Part shown: positions 46,421 through 55,449 of the stretch, in pieces
Numbering within the stretch: the stretch's first letter is position 1
Layout: every line of letters starts with the position of its first letter
NCBI GenBank assembly: GCA_003075315.1
Contig: QDFQ01000005.1
Location: 62,001 to 126,000, forward strand
DNA from: Arthrobacter sp. TPD3018
GTDB taxonomy: Bacteria > Pseudomonadota > Alphaproteobacteria > Sphingomonadales > Sphingomonadaceae
Length of the DNA stretch: 64,000 nucleotides
Direction of reading: 5' to 3'
The notes under the pieces: generated by a model
Told to the model about the DNA's origin: nothing
The model's input: only the letters and a program-made list of their open reading frames with translations
The model's database searches: none
Made by a program: the position numbers and the translations under genes

Positions 46421-47724
46421 TATTCGGCAGCTTCCTGCATCGGGGCGAGATCGCCGCCGTTGCGCGAGTTGATGCGACGTTCCAGTTCCGGGCGGAAGTG
46501 GCGGATGAGGCCCTGGATCGGCCAGGCAGCAGCATCGCCGAGCGCGCAGATCGTGTGGCCTTCGACCTGCTTGGTCACCTGCTGCAGCGTGTCGATTTCG
46601 GCGATGTCGGCATCGCCGGTGCGCAGCCGCTCCATCACGCGCCACATCCAGCCGGTGCCTTCGCGGCACGGCGTACACTGGCCGCAGCTCTCGTGCTTGT
46701 AGAAGTACGAAATACGGCTGATCGCGCGGACGATGTCCGTCGACTTGTCCATTACGATGACCGCCGCGGTGCCGAGACCCGAGCCGACCGCCTTCAGACC
46801 ATCGAAGTCCATCGGGGCATCGATGATGTCCTTGGCCGGCACCAGCGGCACCGACGAGCCGCCGGGGATGACCGCCAGCAGATTGTCCCAACCGCCGCGG
46901 ATACCGCCGCAATGCGTCTCGATCAGTTCACGGAAGGTCAGGCCCATCGCGTCTTCGACGACGCAGGGCTTGTTCACATGGCCGCTGATCTGGAAGAGCT
47001 TGGTGCCCTTGTTGTTCTCGCGGCCGAAGCTGGAGAACCATTCGGCGCCGCGCCGCAGGATCGTCGGGCCGACCGCGATCGATTCGACGTTGTTGACCGT
47101 CGTCGGGCAGCCATACAGGCCCGCACCCGCCGGGAACGGGGGCTTGAGGCGCGGCTGGCCCTTCTTCCCCTCGAGGCTTTCGAGCATCGCGGTCTCTTCG
47201 CCGCAGATGTACGCGCCCGCGCCACGATGGACGAAGACGTCGAAGTCATAGCCCGAACCGCAGGCGTTCTTGCCGATCAGCCCGGCGTCATACGCCTCTG
47301 CAACGGCCGCGAACAGCGTCTCCGCCTCGCGGATATATTCGCCGCGGATGTAGATGTAGGCCGCACGCGCACGCATCGCGAAGCCGGCGATCAGCGCGCC
47401 CTCGATCAGCTTGTGCGGATCGTGGCGGATGATCTCGCGATCCTTGCACGAACCGGGTTCGGATTCGTCGGCGTTGATGACGAGGAAGTTCGGCCGATCG
47501 GGCTTCGGCTCCTTCGGCATGAAAGACCATTTGGTGCCCGTGGGAAAGCCCGCGCCGCCACGACCGCGAAGCCCCGACGCCTTGATGACGTCGATGATCG
47601 CGTCCTGGCCGAGCGCCATCAGCGCCTTGGTATTGTCCCAGTCGCCACGCTTCAGCGCGGCAGCCAGGTTCCAGGGCTGGAACCCGTAGACGTTGGTGAA
47701 GATGCGATCCTTGTCGGCAAGCAT
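46420..47724 (-). CDS. nuoF: NADH-quinone oxidoreductase subunit F (NADH- and FMN-binding)
   Basis: Binds NADH and FMN and carries the [4Fe-4S] cluster N3. 434 aa from the ATG at 47724 (shares a base with the nuoE stop). Key segments: [20 protein letters not shown] for the nucleotide fold, [37 protein letters not shown] for FMN/NADH, and the cluster motif [16 protein letters not shown] near residue 350. An in-frame GTG three codons upstream is a possible alternative start. Confidence 0.95.
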   Translation of the reverse strand: MLADKDRIFTNVYGFQPWNLAAALKRGDWDNTKALMALGQDAIIDVIKASGLRGRGGAGFPTGTKWSFMPKEPKPDRPNFLVINADESEPGSCKDREIIRHDPHKLIEGALIAGFAMRARAAYIYIRGEYIREAETLFAAVAEAYDAGLIGKNACGSGYDFDVFVHRGAGAYICGEETAMLESLEGKKGQPRLKPPFPAGAGLYGCPTTVNNVESIAVGPTILRRGAEWFSSFGRENNKGTKLFQISGHVNKPCVVEDAMGLTFRELIETHCGGIRGGWDNLLAVIPGGSSVPLVPAKDIIDAPMDFDGLKAVGSGLGTAAVIVMDKSTDIVRAISRISYFYKHESCGQCTPCREGTGWMWRVMERLRTGDADIAEIDTLQQVTKQVEGHTICALGDAAAWPIQGLIRHFRPELERRINSRNGGDLAPMQEAAE

Positions 47725-48392
47725 CAGGCCCACTCGCTCCGGTAATCGTGGTTTTCGTGCGTCATCTGGGTCAACGTCGTCGGGCCGCCTTCGGGGCAGC
47801 TCGTCTGGCGGCCGATGGTGGAGCCGGTCCTCGGCTGCTCACCCTTGGCCAGCGCCTCCAGCACCGCGATGGTGCGATCGTAGTCGAGATCCTCGTAATT
47901 GTCGTCGTTGATCTGGACCATCGGTGCGTTGGCGCAGGTGCCCAGGCACTCGACCTCGGTCAGCGTGAACAGGCCGTCGGGCGTGGTCTTGCCCTTGATC
48001 AGACCCTTGTTCTTGCACGCCGCCAGCACGTCGTCCGACCCGCGCAGCATGCACGGCGTCGTGCCGCAGACCTGCACGTGATAGCGGCCGACCGGCGCGA
48101 GGTTGAACATAGTGTAGAAGGTCGCGACCTCGAACACGCGCATGTACGGCACGCCGATCTGGCGCGCGACGAACTCGATCACCGGAACCGGCAGCCAGCC
48201 CTGCGTCTGCGTTTCCGCACCGACCTGACGCTGCGCCAGGTCGAGGAACGGGATCGACGCCGACTGCTCACGGCCCGCCGGATAGCGCGCGAGGATCTCG
48301 TTCGCCTTCTTCTGGTTCTCTTCGGTCCACGCGAAACCGCCCCAGCGTGCGCGGGTTTCGGCTTCGTCGGGGATCTGGGCTGCTTCAGCCAT
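47724..48392 (-). CDS. nuoE: NADH-quinone oxidoreductase subunit E
   Basis: Thioredoxin-fold subunit with [2Fe-2S] cluster N1a, 222 aa. The helical N-domain has [20 protein letters not shown]. The cluster cysteines lie in [18 protein letters not shown] and [19 protein letters not shown] ~35-residue C-terminal tail ([20 protein letters not shown] and beyond) extends past the core, as in many alphaproteobacteria. It starts by reinitiation (TGATG) after the NTF2-like gene, not after nuoD. Confidence 0.95.
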   Translation of the reverse strand: MAEAAQIPDEAETRARWGGFAWTEENQKKANEILARYPAGREQSASIPFLDLAQRQVGAETQTQGWLPVPVIEFVARQIGVPYMRVFEVATFYTMFNLAPVGRYHVQVCGTTPCMLRGSDDVLAACKNKGLIKGKTTPDGLFTLTEVECLGTCANAPMVQINDDNYEDLDYDRTIAVLEALAKGEQPRTGSTIGRQTSCPEGGPTTLTQMTHENHDYRSEWA

Positions 48393-48730
48393 CAGCGGAT
48401 GAACTCCACGCGCGACACCTTGTCGCCTTCAAACGAATAGACGGACATGACCTCGAACGTCTCGCCACCGGGTGCACGCTCGACCGCCTCATGCAGTACG
48501 ACCGTCTCCCCCAGCTCGAACGTCGCGAGAATGTCCGCACGGTTTTGCGGATATTGCGCGAACATCGCCTTCAGGCCCGAACGCACGCCTTCCCGACCCT
48601 CGCGCAGGATGGCGCCGCGATAGCCCGCCTCGCAGGCATCGTCGGTCATGAACGCGACATAGGCGTCGGCGTCCTGCGCATTGTAGCGCGCGATCATCTC
48701 ACGCGCGATGCCGGGCCGGTCGATGCTCAC
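48392..48730 (-). CDS. NTF2-like (SnoaL-type) protein inserted between nuoD and nuoE
   Basis: A 112-aa cone-shaped alpha+beta-barrel protein. An N-terminal helix pair ([20 protein letters not shown]) leads into [20 protein letters not shown] and the strand-rich [20 protein letters not shown] and [17 protein letters not shown], the layout of a nuclear-transport-factor-2/SnoaL fold. The GTG start overlaps the nuoD stop (GTGA), and its stop shares a base with the nuoE start (TGATG), so it is fully built into the complex I operon. Such folds bind small molecules or act as isomerases; no catalytic dyad is assignable here. It is not a canonical Nuo subunit. Confidence 0.75.
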   Translation of the reverse strand: MSIDRPGIAREMIARYNAQDADAYVAFMTDDACEAGYRGAILREGREGVRSGLKAMFAQYPQNRADILATFELGETVVLHEAVERAPGGETFEVMSVYSFEGDKVSRVEFIR

Positions 48731-49962
48731 CGGTCGCACTCGCCGAACACGATGTCCATCGCGCCCAGGATCGCGGTCGTATCCGCCAGCATGTGCCCCT
48801 TCGACATGAAGTCCATGGCCTGCAGATGGCTGAACGCGGTCGGGCGGATCTTGCAGCGATAGGGCTTGTTCGATCCGTCGGCGACCAGGAACACGCCGAA
48901 TTCGCCCTTGGGGCTTTCGGTCGCGACATACACTTCGCCCGCGGGAACGTGATAGCCCTCGGTGTAGAGCTTGAAGTGATGGATCAGCGCTTCCATCGAG
49001 CTCTTCATCTCGGCGCGCTTCGGCGGCACGACCTTGCGGTCGCTCGACGCGATCGGCCCTTCCGGCATTTCGGCGAGGCATTGCTTCATGATCCGCGCGG
49101 ACTGGCGGACCTCTTCGACGCGCACCATGAACCGGTCGTAGCAATCGCCACGCGTGCCGACGGGAATGTCGAAGTCCATGCGGGCATAGACGTCATAGGG
49201 CTGCGACTTGCGCAGGTCCCACGGAATGCCCGCGGCACGGATCATCGGGCCGGAGAAGCCCCAGGCGATCGCGTCTTCGCGGCTGACCGTGGCGATATCG
49301 ACGTTGCGCTGTTTGAAGATGCGGTTGTCCGCGACCAGCGAGATCGCGTCCTCGAACAGGCGCGGCAGGCGCGTGTCGAGCCAGTCGGCGATGTCGGTCA
49401 GCAGCTTGAGCGGCACGTCCTGGTGGACGCCGCCCGGACGCATGTAATTGTGATGCATGCGCGCGCCCGAGGCACGCTCGAGGAAATTGTAGCAATCCTC
49501 GCGAATCTCGAACAGCCACAGGTTCGGCGTCATCGCGCCGACGTCCATGACGTGACTGCCCAAGTTGAGCATGTGGTTCGAGATACGCGTCAGCTCGGCG
49601 AAGAAGACGCGCAGATACTGGGCCCGCAACGGCACCTCGATATCCAGCAGCTTCTCGATCGCGAGCACGAACGTGTGCTCCATGCACATCGGCGAGCAGT
49701 AATCGAGGCGATCGAAATACGGGATCGCCTGCGCATAGGTCTTGTATTCGATCAGCTTTTCGGTGCCGCGGTGCAGCAGGCCGACGTGCGGATCGATGCG
49801 CTCGATGATCTCGCCGTCCAGCTCCATCACGAGCCGCAACACGCCGTGCGCCGCAGGATGCTGCGGGCCGAAGTTGATCGTGTAGTTCTGGATGGTGACG
49901 TCGCCCGTCGTCGGATCGCCCGCGTCGGTGACGTGCATCAGTTCGTCGACATAGTCGCTCAC
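48727..49962 (-). CDS. nuoD: NADH-quinone oxidoreductase subunit D (49 kDa)
   Basis: Quinone-site subunit derived from [NiFe]-hydrogenase large subunit. With the GTG at 49962 it is 411 aa. Motifs: [20 protein letters not shown] with the quinone-binding His, [37 protein letters not shown] with the quinone-site Tyr, [12 protein letters not shown], and the ending [22 protein letters not shown]. It is not fused to nuoC, unlike E. coli. GTGA overlaps exist at both ends. An in-frame ATG eight codons in is an alternative start. Confidence 0.95.
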   Translation of the reverse strand: MSDYVDELMHVTDAGDPTTGDVTIQNYTINFGPQHPAAHGVLRLVMELDGEIIERIDPHVGLLHRGTEKLIEYKTYAQAIPYFDRLDYCSPMCMEHTFVLAIEKLLDIEVPLRAQYLRVFFAELTRISNHMLNLGSHVMDVGAMTPNLWLFEIREDCYNFLERASGARMHHNYMRPGGVHQDVPLKLLTDIADWLDTRLPRLFEDAISLVADNRIFKQRNVDIATVSREDAIAWGFSGPMIRAAGIPWDLRKSQPYDVYARMDFDIPVGTRGDCYDRFMVRVEEVRQSARIMKQCLAEMPEGPIASSDRKVVPPKRAEMKSSMEALIHHFKLYTEGYHVPAGEVYVATESPKGEFGVFLVADGSNKPYRCKIRPTAFSHLQAMDFMSKGHMLADTTAILGAMDIVFGECDR

Positions 49963-50813
49963 TGGTTCTGTCCTTGGCCCTTGGTCGGGATCACGTCGGA
50001 TTCGCCCGGCTTGCTGTCCGCCTTGTTGCCGCCATGCGCTTCGCCTGCACCGGTTTGCGCAGAGCCTTCCGCCGTCGTCTTGGCATAGGGTTCGCTGCCG
50101 GCCTTGGGCGTCTCGGTCGGCGCCTTGGCGGCATCGGCCTTGACGATCGTATCGGCCTTCAGCGGCGTCGGCGCACCCTTGGCTTCGGGCAGCATGCCCT
50201 TCTCGTCGCCCGGCAGCACATATTGCGCGCCTTCCCACGGACTCTGGAAGTCGAAGTTGCGGAAGTCCTGCGCCAGCTGCACCGGCTGATAGACGACGCG
50301 CTTCGCCTCTTCCGAATAGCGCATCTCGACGAACCCGGAGAGCGGGAAGTCCTTCCGCTGCGGATGGCCGCGGAAGCCATAGTCGGTCAGGATACGGCGC
50401 AGGTCGGCATTGCCGGTGAACAGCACGCCGTACATGTCGTACACCTCGCGCTCCAGCCAACCGGCGACCGGCCAGATGCCCGTGACCGACGGCACCGGCT
50501 TGTCCTCGTCGGTGGCGACGTGGACGTGCAGGCGATGGTTCCGCGTCAGCGACAGCAGGCAATAGACGACCTCGAACCGCTCCGCGCGATCCGGATAGTC
50601 GACGCCGGCGATTTCCATCAGCTGCTGATATTCGAGGCCGGGCGTATCACGAAGCTTGGTCAGCGCCTCGACGATCGCCTCACGCTCGACGTAGAGCGCG
50701 ACCTCGCCGACCTGATCGACCGCGTCGATCAGCGCTGCGCCGAGCGTCGCGCGTACCGCTTCGATCGTTTCGCCGTTGAGGTTCGCCGCGAAGGCGGGAG
50801 CGGGCGCCCTCAC
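49959..50813 (-). CDS. nuoC: NADH-quinone oxidoreductase subunit C (30 kDa) with long C-terminal tail
   Basis: Peripheral-arm scaffold subunit. The core, residues 1 to about 203, has [20 protein letters not shown], the signature [40 protein letters not shown] and [10 protein letters not shown]. Residues 204-284 form an ~80-residue low-complexity Ala/Lys/Thr/Gly tail ([20 protein letters not shown], then [20 protein letters not shown]) absent from the typical ~200-aa protein. The GTG at 50813 overlaps the nuoB stop and the gene's stop overlaps nuoD. Confidence 0.95.
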   Translation of the reverse strand: MRAPAPAFAANLNGETIEAVRATLGAALIDAVDQVGEVALYVEREAIVEALTKLRDTPGLEYQQLMEIAGVDYPDRAERFEVVYCLLSLTRNHRLHVHVATDEDKPVPSVTGIWPVAGWLEREVYDMYGVLFTGNADLRRILTDYGFRGHPQRKDFPLSGFVEMRYSEEAKRVVYQPVQLAQDFRNFDFQSPWEGAQYVLPGDEKGMLPEAKGAPTPLKADTIVKADAAKAPTETPKAGSEPYAKTTAEGSAQTGAGEAHGGNKADSKPGESDVIPTKGQGQNQ

Positions 50814-51370
50814 CGTTCGATGCTCCCACTGCGGCGGATCTTCCGCTGCAACTGCATGATGCCATAGAGCAAGGCTTCCGCGGTCGGCGGACAGCCGGGA
50901 ACGTAGATGTCCACGGGCACCACGCGATCGCAACCGCGCACGACGCTGTAGCTGTAATGGTAATAGCCGCCGCCGTTGGCGCAGCTGCCCATCGAGATGA
51001 CGTACTTCGGCTCCGACATCTGGTCGTAGACCTTGCGGAGTGCCGGCGCCATCTTGTTGCACAGCGTGCCCGCGACGATCATCACGTCCGACTGACGCGG
51101 CGACGCGCGCGGTGCGGCGCCGAACCGTTCCAGGTCGTACCGCGGCATGTTGACGTGAATCATCTCGACGGCGCAGCAGGCGAGGCCGAACGTCATCCAC
51201 CACAGCGAGCCGGTACGCGCCCACTGAAACAGCTCCTCGGTCGAGGTGACGAGGAAGCCCTTGTCGGTCAGCTCGCCGTTCAGGCTGTCGAAAAAGCCCT
51301 GGTCCGGCTGCACCAGAGCGGTGCCGGCGGCCGAGCGATCGAGTTCAACGGGTCCGGACATGGGGGTCAT
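50810..51370 (-). CDS. nuoB: NADH-quinone oxidoreductase subunit B
   Basis: Carries the terminal cluster N2 that reduces quinone. The 186-aa protein contains the unusual adjacent ligands in [14 protein letters not shown], then [37 protein letters not shown] and [20 protein letters not shown]; the four cluster cysteines are the CC pair, GSC and PGC. The ATG at 51370 overlaps the nuoA stop (ATGA). A ~27-residue in-frame N-terminal extension running back into nuoA is rejected. Confidence 0.95.
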   Translation of the reverse strand: MTPMSGPVELDRSAAGTALVQPDQGFFDSLNGELTDKGFLVTSTEELFQWARTGSLWWMTFGLACCAVEMIHVNMPRYDLERFGAAPRASPRQSDVMIVAGTLCNKMAPALRKVYDQMSEPKYVISMGSCANGGGYYHYSYSVVRGCDRVVPVDIYVPGCPPTAEALLYGIMQLQRKIRRSGSIER

Positions 51371-51741
51371 TCCCAATCCAACGCTCCCTTTTTCCAGGCG
51401 TAGACGAGGCCAAGGGCCAGTTCGCCGATGAAGATCATCATGGAGATCCATGCGGTCCAGCCGATGCTGAAAACCGAGACTGCCCAGGGATATAGGAACG
51501 CGGCTTCAAGATCGAAGATGATGAACAGGATCGCGACGAGATAAAAACGCACGTCGAACTGGCTGCGCGGATCCTCGAACGCGGGGAAGCCGCACTCATA
51601 TTCCGACAGCTTCTGCTCGTTCGGCTTGTTGCTGCCGGTCAGCCGCGACACCGCCATCGGCAGGAACACGAAGGTGCTGGACAGCGCGATGGCGACGCCC
51701 AGGAACAGCAGGATCGGCAGATATTGCGACAGGTCAACCAA
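51367..51741 (-). CDS. nuoA: NADH-quinone oxidoreductase subunit A
   Basis: Three-helix subunit at the junction of the two arms. The 124-aa sequence has helix 1 ([20 protein letters not shown]), the conserved quinone-cavity loop [20 protein letters not shown] with its Cys, helix 2 [20 protein letters not shown] and a third helix. No ATG or GTG lies upstream in frame; the TTG at 51741 gives the expected N-terminus VDLSQYLP. This is the first gene of the long nuo unit; a possible promoter is at 51775-51803. Confidence 0.9.
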   Translation of the reverse strand: MVDLSQYLPILLFLGVAIALSSTFVFLPMAVSRLTGSNKPNEQKLSEYECGFPAFEDPRSQFDVRFYLVAILFIIFDLEAAFLYPWAVSVFSIGWTAWISMMIFIGELALGLVYAWKKGALDWE

Positions 51742-51774
51742 AGGGCATCTCGCACATGCGATAGGAATGGGGTG

Positions 51775-51803
51775 GCTTTAGGCCTCCGCGCCGGGTCGGG
51801 CAA
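51775..51803 (-). promoter_or_regulatory. Possible nuo operon promoter
   Basis: On the minus strand TTGCCC (51798-51803), 17-nt spacer, TAAAGC (51775-51780), placing transcription start about 27-30 nt before the nuoA TTG. It is the only reasonable -35/-10 pair I see in the region upstream of nuoA. Weak consensus. Confidence 0.4.
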
Positions 51804-51853
51804 GGCCGTGGGGTGTGAGAATGAATCGCAGAAAGGCGTGGTTCAGGCACGCG

Positions 51854-51911
51854 CCCTCACCCTTCCCACCGCCTGCGGCAGCGGGCCCCTCCCTCTCCCG
51901 ATGGGAGAGGG
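51854..51911 (+). repeat. 58-bp palindromic repeat, copy A
   Basis: Begins CCCTCACCCTTCCCACCGCC and ends CCCTCTCCCGATGGGAGAGGG-like with an internal CTCTCCCGATGGGAGAG hairpin. An inverted copy of the same 58-bp length lies at 52792-52849, so the two face each other across suhB. Confidence 0.75.
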
Positions 51912-51962
51912 AAAAGCAGGCGTAACCTGCTAGGGTAAGGTGAGGCGGAACGCCCCCTGAGA

Positions 51963-52775
51963 TCAGCGCAGCGCGCCGGCGACCAGCTTATGCAGCTTGA
52001 CGTGCAGGCCGTCGTTGGCGGCGAGGAATTCGTTCTTTTCCATCGCCCGGTCGGCACCGCGGAAGTCGGTGACGTAGCCGCCGGCTTCCTTGACGAGCAG
52101 CAGGCCCGCTGCGGTATCCCAGGGCTTCAGGCCCGATTCCCAATAACCGTCGAAGCGACCCGCCGCGACCCAGGCAAGGTCGAGCGCCGCCGAACCGAAA
52201 CGGCGAATACCGGCGACTTCGGGGGCGACCGCACCGAAGATGCGGCTCCACTGGACGAAATCGCCATGGCCCAGGAACGGAATGCCGGTCGCGATCAGCG
52301 CTTCCGACAGATCGCGACGGGCCGAGACGCGCAGACGCTGGTCGGTCAACCATGCGCCGCGCCCCTTTTCGGCCCAGAAGCTTTCGTCGGTCAGCGGCTG
52401 GTAGACAAGCGCGGTCGTGATCTCGCGCTTGCCGGCCGGCGTCAGCTCCTCGACGGCGATCGAGATCGCGAAATGCGGAATGCCGTGGAGGAAGTTCGAC
52501 GTGCCATCCAGCGGATCGATGATGAAGCGCGGCTTGTCGGGATCGCCCTTCACCTCGCCGCCCTCTTCCATCAGGAAGCCCCAATCGGGACGCGCCTTGC
52601 GCAATTCCTCGAACAGGGTCTGCTCGGCCCGCTTGTCGGCGATCGACACGAAGTCGGCAGGCCCCTTGCGGCTGACCTGGAGGTGCTGAACCTCGTTGAA
52701 GTCGCGACGCAGCGCGGTGCCGGCCTTGCGGGCGGCACGCTCGATGACGGTGAAGAGGCCGGAATGGGAGGGCAT
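51963..52775 (-). CDS. suhB: Inositol monophosphatase family protein (SuhB-like)
   Basis: Mg-dependent phosphatase, 270 aa. Metal ligands are seen as E70/E71 in LMEEGGE, D87 and D90 in IIDPLDGTSNFLHG, and the C-terminal WDTAAGLLLVKEAGGYVTDF motif. Family members hydrolyse inositol phosphates or 3'-phosphoadenosine phosphates, and E. coli SuhB also joins rRNA antitermination complexes; which role applies here cannot be read from sequence. The gene is framed by inverted repeats (51854-51911 and 52792-52915), so it is probably separated transcriptionally from efp. Confidence 0.9.
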   Translation of the reverse strand: MPSHSGLFTVIERAARKAGTALRRDFNEVQHLQVSRKGPADFVSIADKRAEQTLFEELRKARPDWGFLMEEGGEVKGDPDKPRFIIDPLDGTSNFLHGIPHFAISIAVEELTPAGKREITTALVYQPLTDESFWAEKGRGAWLTDQRLRVSARRDLSEALIATGIPFLGHGDFVQWSRIFGAVAPEVAGIRRFGSAALDLAWVAAGRFDGYWESGLKPWDTAAGLLLVKEAGGYVTDFRGADRAMEKNEFLAANDGLHVKLHKLVAGALR

Positions 52776-52791
52776 GAATGTTCTCTTTAAC

Positions 52792-52849
52792 CCCTCTCCC
52801 GACGGGAGAGGGAGGGGCCCGCCGCCGACTGGCGGTGGGAGGGTGAGGG
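52792..52849 (-). repeat. 58-bp palindromic repeat, copy B (inverted)
   Basis: Reverse complement of the element at 51854-51911 with few differences: the CTCTCCCG(T/A)CGGGAGAG hairpin and the CCCTCACCCTCCCACCGCC end are both kept. Located between suhB and efp. Confidence 0.75.
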
Positions 52850-52865
52850 TCGGATGAAGGCCCTG

Positions 52866-52915
52866 CCCTCACCCGACCTCGCTACGCTCGGCCACCCTCT
52901 CCCGATGGGAGAGGG
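52866..52915 (+). repeat. 50-bp related repeat
   Basis: Starts CCCTCACCCGACCTCGCTAC and ends with the same CTCTCCCGATGGGAGAGGG hairpin as the 58-bp elements, but its middle is a different GCTACGCTCGGCC segment. It directly follows copy B in the opposite orientation, making a paired unit between suhB and efp. Confidence 0.7.
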
Positions 52916-52923
52916 ATAATCAA

Positions 52924-53487
52924 TCAGTCTGCGCGCCGGACGTATGTCTGCTCGTACACGTCGACGACGATGCGCGTGCCGGCACCGATATGCGGCGGCA
53001 CCATCACGCGGACGCCATTGTCGAGGATCGCGGGCTTGTAGCTGGACGAGGCGGTCTGCCCCTTCACCACGGCATCCGCCTCGACGATCGTCGCTTCGAT
53101 CGTGCTGGGCAGCTCGACCGAAATCGGCTTTTCGTCATACAGTTCGAGCACGACGTCCATACCGTCCTGCAGGAAGGCCGCGGCATCGCCGAGGATGCCC
53201 GCGTCGAGCGTGATCTGTTCGTAGCTTTCCTTGTCCATGAAGGTCAGTTGGTCGCCGTCGCGGAACAGATACTGGAAATCCTTGGTGTCGAGGCGGACAC
53301 GCTCGACCGTCTCCGCCGAACGGAAGCGGACGTTGTTCTTGCGGCCGTCGATCAGGTTCTTCATCTCGACCTGCATGTACGCACCGCCCTTGCCGGGCTG
53401 CGTGTGCTGGATCTTGACCGCGCGCCAGATGCCGCCTTCATATTCGATGATGTTGCCGGGACGGATGTCCACGCCGCTGATCTTCAT
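52924..53487 (-). CDS. efp: Elongation factor P
   Basis: Binds between the P and E sites of the ribosome and relieves stalling at proline runs. The 187-aa three-domain protein reads [20 protein letters not shown], and the tip loop QPGKGGAY presents Lys33, the residue lysylated in E. coli-type EF-P; neighbouring Gly-Gly is typical. Domains II/III continue with [17 protein letters not shown] and end [18 protein letters not shown]. No epmA/epmB is in the window, so modification is unknown. Upstream of suhB on the same strand with repeats between them. Confidence 0.95.
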   Translation of the reverse strand: MKISGVDIRPGNIIEYEGGIWRAVKIQHTQPGKGGAYMQVEMKNLIDGRKNNVRFRSAETVERVRLDTKDFQYLFRDGDQLTFMDKESYEQITLDAGILGDAAAFLQDGMDVVLELYDEKPISVELPSTIEATIVEADAVVKGQTASSSYKPAILDNGVRVMVPPHIGAGTRIVVDVYEQTYVRRAD

Positions 53488-53549
53488 GGGATTGAACCTA
53501 CTGGAAAGAGCGAGTTTGGCGGGCGACGAGCCGCGCCGGGTGGGGCGCT

Positions 53550-54149
53550 TTACCGTGCGGGCGCCGACCCGGCAAGCATCGGGAACGGATTGACGTCTTC
53601 GCCCTGATACCAGCGATCGCCGGCCCCCATGCGCTGCAGGCCGAAATGGAGGTGATAATTGCCCGCACCCGCATCGCCGGTGTCGCCGACATAGGCGATT
53701 GTCTGCCCGGCCCGCACGGGCTGGCCGACGGCGATGCCCGGCGCATAGCCCGACATATGCGCGTAATAATAGACCCAGCGGCGGTCGGGCGAGCGGATGT
53801 AGAGCGTCGTGCCGCCCCGGCCGGACTGGAACAGCTTTTCGACACGGCCAGGGGCGGCGGCGAGGACGGGGGTGCCGGCAGCGGCGGGAATGTCCGTGCC
53901 GTGATGGCCGCGGCTACCGCCTTCGCGGGGGTCGTTCCAGCTGTCCCTGATCGTACCACGGGCAATGCCGGCGACGGGGACGGTGAGTTGGCCGCTCGGT
54001 GCAGGGACCTCGACGGCTGGTTCGGGGGCGCTCGCCGCAGCTGTCACGCGGCGCGCGGAGGGGTCGGCGGTGCCGAAGCGCGTCATCGCGACGAACGCCG
54101 CGACGAGCAGCACGAGGCCGGCGAAGATGCCCCAGCCGAGGCGGGTCAT
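53550..54149 (-). CDS. M23-family metallopeptidase, membrane-anchored (LytM-like)
   Basis: Peptidoglycan endopeptidase-like protein, 199 aa. One N-terminal helix ([18 protein letters not shown], about 8-25) without a clear cleavage site anchors it, followed by a Pro/Ala linker. The LytM domain retains the zinc residues: H82 and D86 in [11 protein letters not shown]131 in [10 protein letters not shown] and H168 in [10 protein letters not shown]. It is therefore likely active rather than a degenerate EnvC-type activator. It ends near EF-P and begins next to a 108-bp repeat; the L,D-transpeptidase gene lies just upstream, so both cell-wall enzymes may be co-expressed. Confidence 0.85.
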   Translation of the reverse strand: MTRLGWGIFAGLVLLVAAFVAMTRFGTADPSARRVTAAASAPEPAVEVPAPSGQLTVPVAGIARGTIRDSWNDPREGGSRGHHGTDIPAAAGTPVLAAAPGRVEKLFQSGRGGTTLYIRSPDRRWVYYYAHMSGYAPGIAVGQPVRAGQTIAYVGDTGDAGAGNYHLHFGLQRMGAGDRWYQGEDVNPFPMLAGSAPAR

Positions 54150-54162
54150 GCGCCCTCGCCTT

Positions 54163-54270
54163 CGTCACCCCGGACGTTTTCCGGGGTCCATTTGGCCGCG
54201 ATGGGGTGGCAGGAGGCATCTGCCGTCCCCCATCCCGCGGAGTGGACCCCGGAACGAGTCCGGGGTGACG
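54163..54270. repeat. 108-bp inverted-repeat unit (REPIN-like)
   Basis: Ends CGTCACCCCGGAC (54163-54175) and GTCCGGGGTGACG (54258-54270) are exact reverse complements. Each is followed inward by a second arm (CCGGGGTCCA / TGGACCCCGG). A solitary hairpin of the same type is at 55411-55437. Lies between the M23 peptidase and L,D-transpeptidase genes. Confidence 0.75.
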
Positions 54271-54300
54271 GGGTGGCTGGGGCCACCGTCACCACCCCCC

Positions 54301-55314
54301 TCACGCCTGGAACACCGCCTTGGTGCCTGGCTTCACCATCTGCGCCAAGCGCGCGACATCCCAATTGGTCAGGCGAATACACCCATGGCTTTCCGTCCGG
54401 CCGATGAGTTCGGGATGTGGCGTGCCGTGGATGCCGTAATGCTCCTTCGACAGGTCGAGCCACACCACACCGACCGGACCGTTCGGCCCCGGCGGCAGCA
54501 GCTCCTTCTCGTCACCCTTCTTGGCATCCCAGAACAGTGCGGGATTATAGTGGAATTTCGGGTTATAGTCCGCGCCGTAGATCTTCCACGTGCCCAGCGG
54601 CAACGGATCGTGCTCCGACCCCATGGTGGCGCTGAACTGCGCGATCAATTTGTCATTCTTGTCGAGGACGCGAAGCACCTTGTCCGATTTGTCGACGACG
54701 ATGTGGTCGGCGACCGGCTGGTTGGCATCGACATTGAGCATGTTGAGCGTCTGGCGCCAATGATCGGGCAGCTTGGCGTCGTAATTGCGCGATGCGGGCA
54801 GCGCGTTGGGGACGACGATCGTGTTGCCGACCTTCAGCCGCGTTGAGGGGGAATTGAGCGCGATCAGCGTCTCGGGGCTGGTGTGGAACATCTCCGCCAG
54901 CTTTTCCATCGGCGTCGCATAGCCGAGCGTCGGCAGCTTCGCCTGTTCGCCATAATCCTTGGGCAGCGGGTTGATATAGGGGCCAGCGAGCGCCTCGCGC
55001 GTCAGCGTGAAGCGCGCGGTCGGGCGCTTGGCGCGATAGGGATAGAGCGCCGCAAGCGTCGCGGCGTCGGGCTTGCCGGTCTTGGGCAGGCCCTTGGCCT
55101 CCTGGAACCCCTTCAGAGCGGCCGTGAGCGACTGGCCGCCCCTGCCGTCGAGCAGGCCCGGGCCGAAGCCGAGCGAATCGAGGATGACCTGGACGTGGAG
55201 CAGATTGCGGTCGACGGGCTTGGCCGCCGGGGCAGCTTGCGGCGCTTGTGCCGTCGCCGACGCGGCGAGCGCGGCGCCCGCCAAAAGAACCGTGGTGAGT
55301 GCCGCCTTCATCAA
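54301..55314 (-). CDS. L,D-transpeptidase (YkuD domain) with peptidoglycan-binding domain
   Basis: Periplasmic enzyme that makes 3-3 peptidoglycan cross-links or attaches proteins to the wall. The 337-aa precursor has a signal peptide (KAALTTVLLAGAALAASATA), a PG_binding_1-like N-domain (QVILDSLGFGPGLLDGRGGQ ... ALKGFQEAKGLPKTGK), a LysM-like middle (TLIALNSPSTRLKVGNTIVV), and the YkuD catalytic domain. The catalytic signature is IHGTPHPELIGRTESHGCIR with the Cys nucleophile. The start may be the first or second of two adjacent ATGs. It is upstream of the M23 peptidase on the same strand. Confidence 0.9.
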   Translation of the reverse strand: MMKAALTTVLLAGAALAASATAQAPQAAPAAKPVDRNLLHVQVILDSLGFGPGLLDGRGGQSLTAALKGFQEAKGLPKTGKPDAATLAALYPYRAKRPTARFTLTREALAGPYINPLPKDYGEQAKLPTLGYATPMEKLAEMFHTSPETLIALNSPSTRLKVGNTIVVPNALPASRNYDAKLPDHWRQTLNMLNVDANQPVADHIVVDKSDKVLRVLDKNDKLIAQFSATMGSEHDPLPLGTWKIYGADYNPKFHYNPALFWDAKKGDEKELLPPGPNGPVGVVWLDLSKEHYGIHGTPHPELIGRTESHGCIRLTNWDVARLAQMVKPGTKAVFQA

Positions 55315-55410
55315 TCCGCTCCCTGACCGTTACGCAGGCGGATCAACGGGCGGAGGGGCTAAGGGTTTCGTGGAACAGTGGTTTTGTGCGGAGCTTCGCT
55401 TCCCTCCTCT

Positions 55411-55437
55411 GTCACCCCGAAACACATCCGGGGTGAC
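55411..55437. repeat. Solitary REP-like hairpin
   Basis: GTCACCCCG (55411-55419) and CGGGGTGAC (55429-55437) with a 9-nt loop; matches the ends of the 108-bp unit at 54163-54270. Between the L,D-transpeptidase start and the thiE stop; could terminate thiE transcription. Confidence 0.65.
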
Positions 55438-55449
55438 GGGGTTAGCGGT

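Noticed and set aside
46421..46912. In-frame N-terminal extension of NuoG by ~164 codons into nuoF
   Set aside because: The extension is antiphase to nuoF coding sequence; the ferredoxin domain starts normally at the ATG at 46420.
51840..55440. Possible CRISPR array from the many short repeats
   Set aside because: The repeats are palindromic, differently oriented, unequally spaced and belong to several families; there are no regular spacers and no cas genes.
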